Virus record (IMG/VR): IMGVR_UViG_3300032282_005433
Location: 1 to 64,000 of that record
Source of the DNA: a virus
Length of the DNA stretch: 64,000 nucleotides
Direction: 5' to 3' (one strand)
Shown here: positions 16,274-23,953 of the stretch, piece by piece
Numbering within the stretch: the first letter of the stretch is position 1
How the letters are laid out: the number at the start of each line of letters is the position of its first letter
Program-made: the position numbers and the translations under genes
Notes under the pieces: model-generated
Database searches by the model: none
What the model saw: only the letters and a program-made list of their open reading frames with translations
What the model was told of the DNA's origin: nothing

Positions 16274-19200
16274 ATGGCAACAGCACAAGCAAATCAAAAA
16301 GTATATGTATCACCAGGCGTATACACTTCTGAGACAGATTTATCATTTGTAGCTCAAAGTGTCGGTGTTACTACGTTAGGTTTAGTAGGGGAAACTATAA
16401 AAGGTCCTGCATTCGAACCAATCTTTATCACTAATTACAATGAATTCCAAGCTTACTTTGGGGGCACAGAGCCCGTTAAGTTTGTGAATACTCAAATTCC
16501 TAAATACGAAGCGGCATATATTGCCAAATCTTATTTACAACAATCAAATCAATTATTTGTAACCAGGATTTTAGGATTATCTGGTTATGACGCTGGTCCT
16601 TCGTGGAGTCTTAGTTTGATTGCTAATGTTGACCCAACAACAATCGATATTGATTCTGCAATATCTGTGGATACTTGGACAGCAAATTTTACAGGTAATT
16701 CATCGGCAAATACGTTATCATTCACAACTACTTTACCTAATGAAATTTTGGTTAACTTAAACAAACAATATAGATTATCTGACGGTAGTGTATCGACACT
16801 ATCTGAAGATTTTACTAATATAATTAATTCTATCTACGATAGTCCTCAAACATCGGCAACAACTGTTGTTATGTATGGTGCAATACCTGAAGACGATTAT
16901 ACTGGACTTACAGCAACATATTCCGCAATTACTAATGTTTATGGATGTGATACAAATGATTTGGCAACAAATGATTTAACTGCATCTTCTAATGACCCTT
17001 GGTTTTACGCTAATTTTGACATTACAAGTGGTAATGATTATACAGGATATTCTTTTGATTACGTTGTAACATCTTTAGTTTCTGGCGCATCAAGTACTTT
17101 TACCGGTACAATATCAGGAGCAACATATTCTTTCACAGGAACAGCTTATACTAATTTTAATAATATGGTTGTTTCAACACTTCGTTCTAGAGGTATATCA
17201 TTATATTCTAATAATAGTAGTAGTGTTGACCACGGACCTGTTTATGAAGTTAGTGGATTGACTGATTTACAATTAGTTTGTAGTGGTCAGTATTCAGGTA
17301 TAACTCAAAACCCATATGCAACATTTTTACTTTCAGGTATTACTAAAGATAGTAACACTTTCTCATTTGAAGTTTCAATGTTAGCATCTTCTTCAAAATA
17401 TATTACAAAAGTTCTTGGCATTGATAACTTCGGTAAAAATAGAACTCAAGTTCCTATTTTTGTTGAGGAGTACTATCAAGCAACATTAAATTATGCATAT
17501 AATAAAGGTTATATCCGTGGTTTAAAATGTGATTTAATTGCTCTTCCAGATGCAAGAAGTGAAAACCCTTCATCAATTGCTTGGAATTTGGAAAAATATC
17601 AATCTCCTGAAACACCTTTCTTAGTTTCAGAATTAAGAGGTAATAAGGTTTATAGATTATTTAAATTTATTTCAATATCTGATGGAGCAGCAGCGAATAC
17701 AGAAATTAAAGTTTCAATCGCAAATCTATCATTTAATAATATGACATTTGATGTGTTAGTTAGAAATTTCTATGATACAGATGCAAATCCTGTAGTTATT
17801 GAAAAGTTCACAAATTGTACTATGGACCCAGGTTCAAATAGCTTTGTTGCTAAAAAAATAGGTTCTTCAAATGGTGAATTTGCTTTAATTTCAAAATACA
17901 TTATGTTGGAAATGGCCGATGATTATCCTATTGATGCACTTCCTTGTGGATTTTATGGATATATTCAAAGAGAATATGAGAGTGTTGATAACCCATCTCC
18001 ATATCCTGTATATAAAACAAAATATTATTATCCTGGTGAAGTAGTATTTGACCCTCCATTTGGAACAAGTTCAGGAGGTTCTAATGCTGTTGAATCTGGT
18101 GGTGATATTGTTAGAAGAACTTATCTAGGATTTTCAAGTCAATTTGGAATTGATGAATCTTTCTTAGAATACAAGGGTAAACAAAATCCTGTAGTTGGAT
18201 GGGCAGATGCAACTGATTCATTACCATGGAATTACCTAAGTAAAGGATTCCATATGGACTCAGGAGCTACTGTAGTTTCAATTTCTAATTCAGCTTTATT
18301 GACAAGTGGTGAAACTGCTTTTGAATGTGGAGTTGCCGATTTTAGATTTGACCCAGAAACTCAAGAAAATCCTTATTATTTTATTTACTCAAGAAAATAT
18401 ACAATATGTTTTGCTGGTGGATTTGACGGATGGGATATCTACAGAGAATATAGAACAAACCAAGATAGATTCCAATTAGGTGCTTCCGGTTATTTAGCAG
18501 GAGCAGCACCTTCAACAAGATACCCAACAGCAACAGGAGACGGAATGTTCAAGAGAATTGTTGTTCAAAATAATACTCAAGATTTCGCAAACTCTGACTA
18601 CTACGCTTACTTACTTGGTATTTTAACTTTCGCAAATCCTGAAGCAACAAACATTAATGTTTTTGCAACTGCAAGTATTGATTATGTTAATAACTCTAAT
18701 TTAGTAGAAGAGGCAATCAATATGATACAGTATCAAAGAGCGGATTCTGTGTATATTACAACAACACCAGATTACAACATGTATACTCCTGATGGAACAA
18801 GTCAATATGACGTGATTTATCCACAAGAAGCTGTTGATAACCTCGATAACACAGGAATTGATTCAAACTATACAGCAACTTACTATCCTTGGATACTTGT
18901 AAGAGATACTGTAAACAATACACAAATATATCTTCCACCAACAGGTGAAGTTTGTAGAAACTTAGCATTAACAGATAACATTGCATTCCCTTGGTTCGCA
19001 TCAGCGGGTTACACAAGAGGTCTTGTAAATTCAATTAAGGCTAGACGTAAGTTAACTCAAGAAGATAGAGATACACTTTATCAAGGTAGAATTAACCCAA
19101 TCGCTACTTTCTCCGATGTAGGAACTGTAATTTGGGGTAACAAAACTTTACAAGTAACTGAATCAGCATTAAATAGGTTGAATGTAAGAAGATTATTATT

Positions 19201-19483
19201 ACAAGCTCGTAAATTAATATCTGCTGTAGCTGTAAGATTATTGTTTGAACAAAACGACCAAATTGTTAGACAACAATTCTTAGATAGTGTTAATCCTATT
19301 TTGGATTCAATCAGAAGAGATAGAGGTCTTTACGATTTCCGTGTAACAGTTTCTTCTTCTCCAGAAGATTTGGATAGAAATACACTAACAGGTAAAATAT
19401 ATCTTAAACCTACGAAGGCGTTAGAATTCATTGATATTGAGTTCTTCATCACACCAACAGGTGCTTCGTTTGAAAATATCTAA
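16274..19483 (+). CDS. gp18: Contractile tail sheath protein (gp18)
   Basis: A 1,069-residue sheath protein, much longer than T4 gp18 (659). The N-terminus VYVSPGVYTSETD and GLVGETIKGPAFEPIFITNYNEF are sheath signatures. KYITKVLGIDNFG and VPIFVEEYY are typical of T4-type sheaths, and the C-terminal domain about residues 890-1,069 (SVNPILDSIRRDRGLYDF; GKIYLKPTKALEFIDIEFFI) carries the intersubunit arms. Residues about 110-370 are an inserted Ser/Thr-rich beta region that probably decorates the outside. The sheath contracts to drive the tube through the host envelope. A strong terminator follows. Confidence 0.95.
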   Translation: MATAQANQKVYVSPGVYTSETDLSFVAQSVGVTTLGLVGETIKGPAFEPIFITNYNEFQAYFGGTEPVKFVNTQIPKYEAAYIAKSYLQQSNQLFVTRILGLSGYDAGPSWSLSLIANVDPTTIDIDSAISVDTWTANFTGNSSANTLSFTTTLPNEILVNLNKQYRLSDGSVSTLSEDFTNIINSIYDSPQTSATTVVMYGAIPEDDYTGLTATYSAITNVYGCDTNDLATNDLTASSNDPWFYANFDITSGNDYTGYSFDYVVTSLVSGASSTFTGTISGATYSFTGTAYTNFNNMVVSTLRSRGISLYSNNSSSVDHGPVYEVSGLTDLQLVCSGQYSGITQNPYATFLLSGITKDSNTFSFEVSMLASSSKYITKVLGIDNFGKNRTQVPIFVEEYYQATLNYAYNKGYIRGLKCDLIALPDARSENPSSIAWNLEKYQSPETPFLVSELRGNKVYRLFKFISISDGAAANTEIKVSIANLSFNNMTFDVLVRNFYDTDANPVVIEKFTNCTMDPGSNSFVAKKIGSSNGEFALISKYIMLEMADDYPIDALPCGFYGYIQREYESVDNPSPYPVYKTKYYYPGEVVFDPPFGTSSGGSNAVESGGDIVRRTYLGFSSQFGIDESFLEYKGKQNPVVGWADATDSLPWNYLSKGFHMDSGATVVSISNSALLTSGETAFECGVADFRFDPETQENPYYFIYSRKYTICFAGGFDGWDIYREYRTNQDRFQLGASGYLAGAAPSTRYPTATGDGMFKRIVVQNNTQDFANSDYYAYLLGILTFANPEATNINVFATASIDYVNNSNLVEEAINMIQYQRADSVYITTTPDYNMYTPDGTSQYDVIYPQEAVDNLDNTGIDSNYTATYYPWILVRDTVNNTQIYLPPTGEVCRNLALTDNIAFPWFASAGYTRGLVNSIKARRKLTQEDRDTLYQGRINPIATFSDVGTVIWGNKTLQVTESALNRLNVRRLLLQARKLISAVAVRLLFEQNDQIVRQQFLDSVNPILDSIRRDRGLYDFRVTVSSSPEDLDRNTLTGKIYLKPTKALEFIDIEFFITPTGASFENI

Positions 19484-19490
19484 TAAAAAT

Positions 19491-19519
19491 AACTGGGGTA
19501 CATTTTGTATCCCAGTTTT
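19491..19519 (+). terminator. Rho-independent terminator after the sheath gene
   Basis: An 11-base-pair stem (AACTGGGGTAC with GTATCCCAGTT, one G-U pair) with loop ATTTT and a TTTT tail begins 7 bases after the sheath stop. It limits sheath readthrough into the HAD gene, whose start lies 8 bases downstream, so the HAD gene should be expressed at a lower level. Confidence 0.85.
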
Positions 19520-19527
19520 AATTTAAC

Positions 19528-20355
19528 ATGAGAAAAGAATTTAAAGAAGGTTTTAAAGAAGAAGGTACTCCTGATATGAAATATTATGCATTCGATTGGG
19601 ATGATAATATTGTTCATATGCCAACAAAAATTATTCTAAAAAATGAAGAAGGTGATGAAGTCGGAATGAGTACTGAAGATTTTGCCGAATATAGAACAAT
19701 GATTGGTAAAGAACCCTTTAATTATAATGGAGAAAAAATTGTAGGATTTGCTGAAAGTCCTTTTAGAAACTTTAGAACCGAAGGAGATAAAACTTTTCTG
19801 ATTGATGCGATGAAAGCAAAACCAGGACCAGCATTTGATGATTTTAAAGAATCAATAAATAATGGGTCGATTTTTTCTATAATCACCGCTAGAGGACATA
19901 ATCCAAACACATTAAAACAAGCAATATACAATTATATTATTACGGGATTTAACGGAATTGATAAAAATGAGTTAGTTAAAAACTTAAAAAAATATAGGTC
20001 TTTTGTGGATGAAGACGATATGTCAGATAATGAACTTATTAAATCTTATTTAGAACTTAACAAATATCATCCTGTAACGTTTGGTGGAGGTTCTAGTGCT
20101 AACCCTGAAGAATTAAAGGTTATGGCAATGGATGATTTTGTATCATACATAAAAGGAATGGCGGCGTTATTAAATAAAAAGGCGTATTTAAAAAAAGATA
20201 TTAGCAATAAATTTATACCAGATAAACCATTAATTGGATTTTCTGATGATGATATTAGAAATGTTGAAGTAATGAATAAACATTTTAAAGATAAACCAGA
20301 TAAACTAGTTAAGACTTATTCTACTGCCGGAGGAATTAAGAAGGAAGTTAAATAA
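19528..20355 (+). CDS. HAD-superfamily phosphatase-like protein
   Basis: A 275-residue HAD-fold protein. Motif I is FDWDDN with nucleophile D23 and acid/base D25. Motif II is in IITARGH with T120. Motif IV is FSDDDIRN (D240-D242), the metal site. The set is complete enough to expect phosphatase activity. The sequence style, with DWDDN and a GFSDDD ending, resembles the 3'-phosphatase half of polynucleotide kinases and other nucleic-acid or nucleotide phosphatases. It sits between sheath and tube genes without an own TATTTAT motif, so it relies on readthrough of the terminator. The substrate is unknown. Confidence 0.75.
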   Translation: MRKEFKEGFKEEGTPDMKYYAFDWDDNIVHMPTKIILKNEEGDEVGMSTEDFAEYRTMIGKEPFNYNGEKIVGFAESPFRNFRTEGDKTFLIDAMKAKPGPAFDDFKESINNGSIFSIITARGHNPNTLKQAIYNYIITGFNGIDKNELVKNLKKYRSFVDEDDMSDNELIKSYLELNKYHPVTFGGGSSANPEELKVMAMDDFVSYIKGMAALLNKKAYLKKDISNKFIPDKPLIGFSDDDIRNVEVMNKHFKDKPDKLVKTYSTAGGIKKEVK

Positions 20356-20404
20356 GAAATAATTTATTTAAAAATAAAGTAAATAGAAAAATTTTTAAGT
20401 ACGA

Positions 20405-20413
20405 TATATTTAT
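20405..20413 (+). promoter_or_regulatory. TATATTTAT promoter motif of the tube gene
   Basis: TATATTTAT, continuing as TATATTTATA, lies 32 bases before the tube ATG at 20,446. The leader is almost pure A and T. No -35-like element is seen. Confidence 0.55.
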
Positions 20414-20445
20414 AGAAATAAACAAAAAAACAAAATTATAATAAT

Positions 20446-20934
20446 ATGGCTGATTTACTAATGAAAATGCCGATACCGTATGAACCGAAACGCCAGAATC
20501 GATTCATTTTAAGATTTCCATCAAGTTTGGGAATAAATGAGTGGTTTGTAGAAACAGCCCAAAGACCTCACATCACTATCAATCCTGTAGAAATACCTTT
20601 TTTAAATACATCAACATATGTTGCTGGTAGATTTCTTTGGCAAACACTTAGCGTGACGTTTAGGGACCCAATAGGACCTTCAGCATCACAAGCCTTGATG
20701 GAATGGGTTCGTCTACACGCTGAGTCTGTTACAGGTAGAATGGGATACGCTGCGGGGTATAAGAAAGACATTGACTTGGAAATGCTGGACCCAACTGGAG
20801 TTGTTGTTGAAAAATGGATATTATATGGTACATTTTTAACAGATGTTAACTTTAATACATTAGCTTACAATGCAGATGCTTTGGCAACAATCGCAGCAAC
20901 ACTAAGAATGGATAGATGTGTATTAGTTTACTAA
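20446..20934 (+). CDS. gp19: Tail tube protein (gp19)
   Basis: A 162-residue tail tube protein, nearly the same length as T4 gp19 (163). The start MPIPYEPKRQNRFILRFPSS is characteristic, as are VEIPFLNTSTYVAGR, LSVTFRDPIGPSASQALMEW and the C-terminal LRMDRCVLVY. It stacks as hexamers to form the inner tube through which DNA passes. It has its own promoter motif upstream, and a terminator-like hairpin lies 43 bases after its stop, a monocistronic arrangement that fits a high-copy protein. Confidence 0.95.
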   Translation: MADLLMKMPIPYEPKRQNRFILRFPSSLGINEWFVETAQRPHITINPVEIPFLNTSTYVAGRFLWQTLSVTFRDPIGPSASQALMEWVRLHAESVTGRMGYAAGYKKDIDLEMLDPTGVVVEKWILYGTFLTDVNFNTLAYNADALATIAATLRMDRCVLVY

Positions 20935-20948
20935 TTTTTTAAAGAAAA

Positions 20949-20955
20949 TATTTAT
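20949..20955 (+). promoter_or_regulatory. TATTTAT promoter motif upstream of the leader hairpin
   Basis: TATTTAT begins 14 bases after the tube stop and lies 63 bases before the next start. A strong hairpin (20,978-21,009) lies between this motif and the gene, so a transcript starting here would carry the hairpin in its leader. Confidence 0.45.
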
Positions 20956-20977
20956 TTAAAAATAATAACAATTATAC

Positions 20978-21016
20978 TTAACCGTAAAGCACATAAACTT
21001 TACGGTTAATTTTTTT
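20978..21016 (+). terminator. Terminator hairpin abutting the gp26-like start
   Basis: A perfect 12-base stem, TTAACCGTAAAG / CTTTACGGTTAA, with an 8-base loop is followed by seven Ts. The T run ends two bases before the ATG at 21,019. It should terminate tube transcripts; for messages that read through or start at 20,949, it sits in the leader and could act as an attenuator or block ribosome access. Confidence 0.85.
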
Positions 21017-21018
21017 AT

Positions 21019-21762
21019 ATGGATAATCAAACTAGAGACTACGCTCAACAAAATTTTACATTACCACACGATGTGGTTCCTTTACCATCACAAGGAGTTT
21101 TTTATAAAAATAAAAAAAAGTCAATTAAAGTTGGATACTTAACAGCTTCTGATGAAAATATATTAATGGCTGGAGGAACAGACCTTACATTAAATCTTCT
21201 TAGAGCAAAAATATATGAACCGGATGTTAGGGTTGAAGATTTGTTAGAAGGTGATGTTGAATCAATCTTAATATTTTTAAGAAATACCGCTTTCGGGCCA
21301 GAAATTAATTTAAACTTAACTGACCCCCAAACAAGGAAACCATTCCAAACAACTGTTAGATTGGATGAATTACCAATAATTAATGGACAAACTCCATTAG
21401 AAGATGGTACGTTTGTAACACCATTACCTAAATCACAATCAACAGTTAAGATAAAACCATTAAGTTATGGTGAGGTTATGGAAATACAAAAAATGACAGA
21501 ATCGTACCCTCAAGGAAGGGTTGCCCCAAAAGTAACATGGAGACTACAAAAAGAAATTATTGAAGTTGACGGAAGTACTGATAGAGCCGAAATTGCAAAG
21601 TTTGTAGAACAAATGCCTATTGCGGATTCAAAATATATTAGACAATTTATGGATTCAAACGAACCAAAATTAGATATGAATAGAACAGTAACAGCCCCAT
21701 CAGGAGAAAAACTAACATTTAATGTTGGGTTTGGGGTTGATTTCTTTCGCCCTTTCTTCTGA
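21019..21762 (+). CDS. Baseplate/tail assembly protein (T4 gp26-like)
   Basis: A 247-residue protein of the T4 baseplate protein family that includes gp26. The signature LPSQGVFYKNKKKSIKVGYLTASDENIL lies at residues 22-49 in two overlapping parts, followed by VRVEDLLEGDVESILIFLRNTAFG. These proteins help assemble the baseplate hub and tail. The position, after the tube gene and before the tape measure, is where tail assembly chaperones sit in most long-tailed phages. Its 3' end overlaps a different-frame gene at 21,722-21,901. There is no Shine-Dalgarno sequence, and the ATG directly follows a hairpin. Confidence 0.75.
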   Translation: MDNQTRDYAQQNFTLPHDVVPLPSQGVFYKNKKKSIKVGYLTASDENILMAGGTDLTLNLLRAKIYEPDVRVEDLLEGDVESILIFLRNTAFGPEINLNLTDPQTRKPFQTTVRLDELPIINGQTPLEDGTFVTPLPKSQSTVKIKPLSYGEVMEIQKMTESYPQGRVAPKVTWRLQKEIIEVDGSTDRAEIAKFVEQMPIADSKYIRQFMDSNEPKLDMNRTVTAPSGEKLTFNVGFGVDFFRPFF

Positions 21763-21901
21763 TTATAGGAAAGGTCAAATAGATGAATTTTACTATTTGA
21801 ATACATTAATGAAAATAACGTATCAAGATTTCGAAAAGATGCCAATTTTCGTCAGAAAATATCTTCTTGATAAATGGATTGAAGAAAACAAGAAGGACTG
21901 A
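21722..21901 (+). CDS. Small out-of-frame protein overlapping gp26-like gene
   Basis: A 59-residue frame in +1 relation to the gp26-like gene, overlapping its last 41 bases. It continues well past that gene's stop and ends exactly at a 12-base-pair hairpin. The C-terminal half YYLNTLMKITYQDFEKMPIF, then VRKYLLDKWIEENKKD, is charged and helical, like the downstream half of frameshift-made tail assembly chaperones. The position matches T4 gp51 (gene order 26-51-27-28-29). It may be made from the ATG at 21,722, by frameshifting near TTC TGA T, or from the inner ATG at 21,809. I cannot choose between these. Confidence 0.6.
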   Translation: MLGLGLISFALSSDYRKGQIDEFYYLNTLMKITYQDFEKMPIFVRKYLLDKWIEENKKD

Positions 21902-21917
21902 AAAATCAGTCCTTCTT
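21890..21917 (+). terminator. Hairpin overlapping the stop of the small gene
   Basis: A perfect 12-base stem, AAGAAGGACTGA / TCAGTCCTTCTT, with loop AAAA. The TGA stop of the 59-residue gene lies in the left arm. The T run after it is weak (CTATTTATAG), so it may terminate inefficiently or protect an mRNA end. The tape-measure promoter motif begins 2 bases later. Confidence 0.7.
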
Positions 21918-21918
21918 C

Positions 21919-21925
21919 TATTTAT
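21919..21925 (+). promoter_or_regulatory. TATTTAT promoter motif of the tape measure gene
   Basis: TATTTAT starts 2 bases after the hairpin and 20 bases before the ATG at 21,946. The tight hairpin-then-motif layout recurs at 44,025-44,066. Confidence 0.5.
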
Positions 21926-21945
21926 AGTATAATAAAAAAAATATT

Positions 21946-23907
21946 ATGGAGAATAATTTTTCTTTTTCGGAACAAGACCCAAAAAAATTAAGTGAAAATT
22001 TAAAAGAGGTTGCAGAAGCTATGTCAAATGCTGTGACTAGAATAAGCGATTTAGTTTATAATTTTTCAATTTCTGCCGAGCAAATGATGAATGCTGCTCA
22101 ACAGTTAGATAGGATTTTTTTACAAAGTGGTTCAAGAATTGAAGAAATGGAATCGGCTTTTGCCAAATCAATTCCTGTTGTGAGAAGTCTTGGAGGGTCT
22201 ATAGATGACGTTGGAAACACAATAGCACTAATTGCGCAATCTTCTAGAAGAAATGTTATTGAGACGGAAGAAGTTGTTGGAAAATTATATGCAACATCAA
22301 AAGTTTTGGGTCAAAACGTTGGTACTATTGTTACTTCATTTACTAATGTTGGAATTCAAACTGAAAATATTGGTAAAAATGTTGAAGATTCTGTGCATTA
22401 TGTCCAAAGTATTGGACTTAATGCTAGTACAGTTATGGAAGATGTTGTAAAAAACATGGAAATGTTAAATCGATTTAGCTTTAGCGACGGAGTTCAAGGT
22501 TTAACAAAAATGGCAGCACAAGCCTCTATGTTAAAATATGATATGAGTAAAACCGCAGATTTTGCGGATAGAGTTTTAAGTCCTGAGGGAGCTATAGAAG
22601 CTGCTTCAGCCTTCCAAAGATTAGGGGTTGCTGTTGGTGACTTAGGCGACCCACTAACAATGATGAACGATGCTTTGGTAAACCCCGGTGCGTTACAAGA
22701 TAGTATTATTAAAGTTGCTGAACAATTTACAGAATTTGATGAAAAAACAAAAACATTTAAAATAAATCCACAAGGAATTTTAATGTTTAAAGAATTAAAA
22801 GATGTAACAGGTATTAGTGCCGCTGAAATGTCAAAAACAGCAATTGCGTCTGCAGAATTAGGTAGAAGATTGTCTGATGTTAAATTAGATATACCTGAAG
22901 ATGATAGAAAATTATTGGCTAATATGGCGGTAATGAAAGACGGCAAATATCAAATTAAACTTGGTATGGAGGGAGGTGAAGATATATGGGAAGGACTTGA
23001 AGACGTTACAAAAGAACAATATCTTAAATTGAAAGAAGTTCAAGAAAATGCTCCAAAAACTATGGAAGAAATCTCGTTTCAACAGTTATCAATTGAAAAA
23101 CAAGGTTTAGCAATGCTTACAACAATAGCCGATAAAATTGGATATGGCTTTGCAGATGTTGGACTTGTTAGAAGAACGCTTGCGGGTATTCAAAGGATTT
23201 CTACTTCAGTAACTAGTTCAGTTAGTAAAGTTAGTAAAGATGTGCCAATTACCAAAGAACTAGAATCAATAGTAACTGCAGTTAAAAGTTTAGTTGATGG
23301 TAAAGGTAAATTGACTGATAAGGAGGCTCAATTAAAATTACAAGAAACTGAAAAAAATCTTGAAAATAAATTTAAAGGATTACCTCAAAATGTGTTAGAC
23401 GCGTTAAAAGGAGTGGTTAAGGATATTGATAAAAAAACAACTTCTAGAAGTGAACTTGAAAAATATCTTAAAAGTGAAGTACTTGAACCCTTATCAACCT
23501 ATTTAAATAAAGAAAAACCAACAACAAATCAAAAACCAACCACACAAGTAACAAATCCAAATACAAGTAAACCACAAACAAAAACAGTACCAGCACAAAC
23601 AGGAGTTGGCATGCCAGTTACTTATTCAGAAAAACCAAATCAAGTAGAATCAATTGCCGCGAATAATTATAATAATTTAAAAGGGGTTGGTAATGAATCA
23701 TTAACAACAGCTATTGACGGACAAATTGATTTTGGTTCTTTAACTATGAATATTAATATTAATTCAACATTAGGTGTGGATAAAAAATTACTTGAAGATA
23801 GTTTGGGGAGTGTTGAATTTAAAAAAGAATTTAAAGATGGTGTCATTGGTTTTGTTAGAAAAAGTTTAATTGAGAGCGGTTCAATAAAAGAAACAGGGAT
23901 GACCTAA
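21946..23907 (+). CDS. Tail tape measure protein
   Basis: A 653-residue protein that is largely alpha-helical and rich in Ala, Asp, Ser and Val heptads, as tape measures are. Residues about 1-330 have long amphipathic helices (NVGTIVTSFTNVGIQTENIG; GVQGLTKMAAQASMLKYDMS; GAIEAASAFQRLGVAVGDLG), resembling the phage-tail tape-measure core. A Thr/Pro/Gln-rich linker near 515-555 precedes a beta-rich C-terminus. T4 gp29 has 590 residues; at about 0.15 nm per residue this one would set a tail near 100 nm. The place between chaperones and hub genes supports the role. No enzymatic domain was seen. Confidence 0.7.
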   Translation: MENNFSFSEQDPKKLSENLKEVAEAMSNAVTRISDLVYNFSISAEQMMNAAQQLDRIFLQSGSRIEEMESAFAKSIPVVRSLGGSIDDVGNTIALIAQSSRRNVIETEEVVGKLYATSKVLGQNVGTIVTSFTNVGIQTENIGKNVEDSVHYVQSIGLNASTVMEDVVKNMEMLNRFSFSDGVQGLTKMAAQASMLKYDMSKTADFADRVLSPEGAIEAASAFQRLGVAVGDLGDPLTMMNDALVNPGALQDSIIKVAEQFTEFDEKTKTFKINPQGILMFKELKDVTGISAAEMSKTAIASAELGRRLSDVKLDIPEDDRKLLANMAVMKDGKYQIKLGMEGGEDIWEGLEDVTKEQYLKLKEVQENAPKTMEEISFQQLSIEKQGLAMLTTIADKIGYGFADVGLVRRTLAGIQRISTSVTSSVSKVSKDVPITKELESIVTAVKSLVDGKGKLTDKEAQLKLQETEKNLENKFKGLPQNVLDALKGVVKDIDKKTTSRSELEKYLKSEVLEPLSTYLNKEKPTTNQKPTTQVTNPNTSKPQTKTVPAQTGVGMPVTYSEKPNQVESIAANNYNNLKGVGNESLTTAIDGQIDFGSLTMNININSTLGVDKKLLEDSLGSVEFKKEFKDGVIGFVRKSLIESGSIKETGMT

Positions 23908-23930
23908 AATTAAAAAAATTATAGATAATC

Positions 23931-23937
23931 TATTTAT
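23931..23937 (+). promoter_or_regulatory. TATTTAT promoter motif
   Basis: TATTTAT lies 16 bases before the ATG at 23,954, in an AT-rich gap of 46 bases with a small ATAGAT/ATCTAT palindrome just upstream. Confidence 0.45.
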
Positions 23938-23953
23938 TATAAATAACGTATAG

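Noticed and set aside
20363-20965. Two copies of TTTATTTAAAAATAA (20,363 and 20,951)
   Set aside because: The 15-base match is low-complexity and could be chance in AT-rich gaps; no further similarity around it.
21510-21845. 111-codon minus-strand frame across the gp26-like/small-gene overlap
   Set aside because: The plus-strand frames here have family motifs and a matching terminator; the minus frame has none.
22494-22946. 150-codon minus-strand frame in the tape measure gene
   Set aside because: Antisense shadow without motifs, promoter motif or neighbour on that strand.
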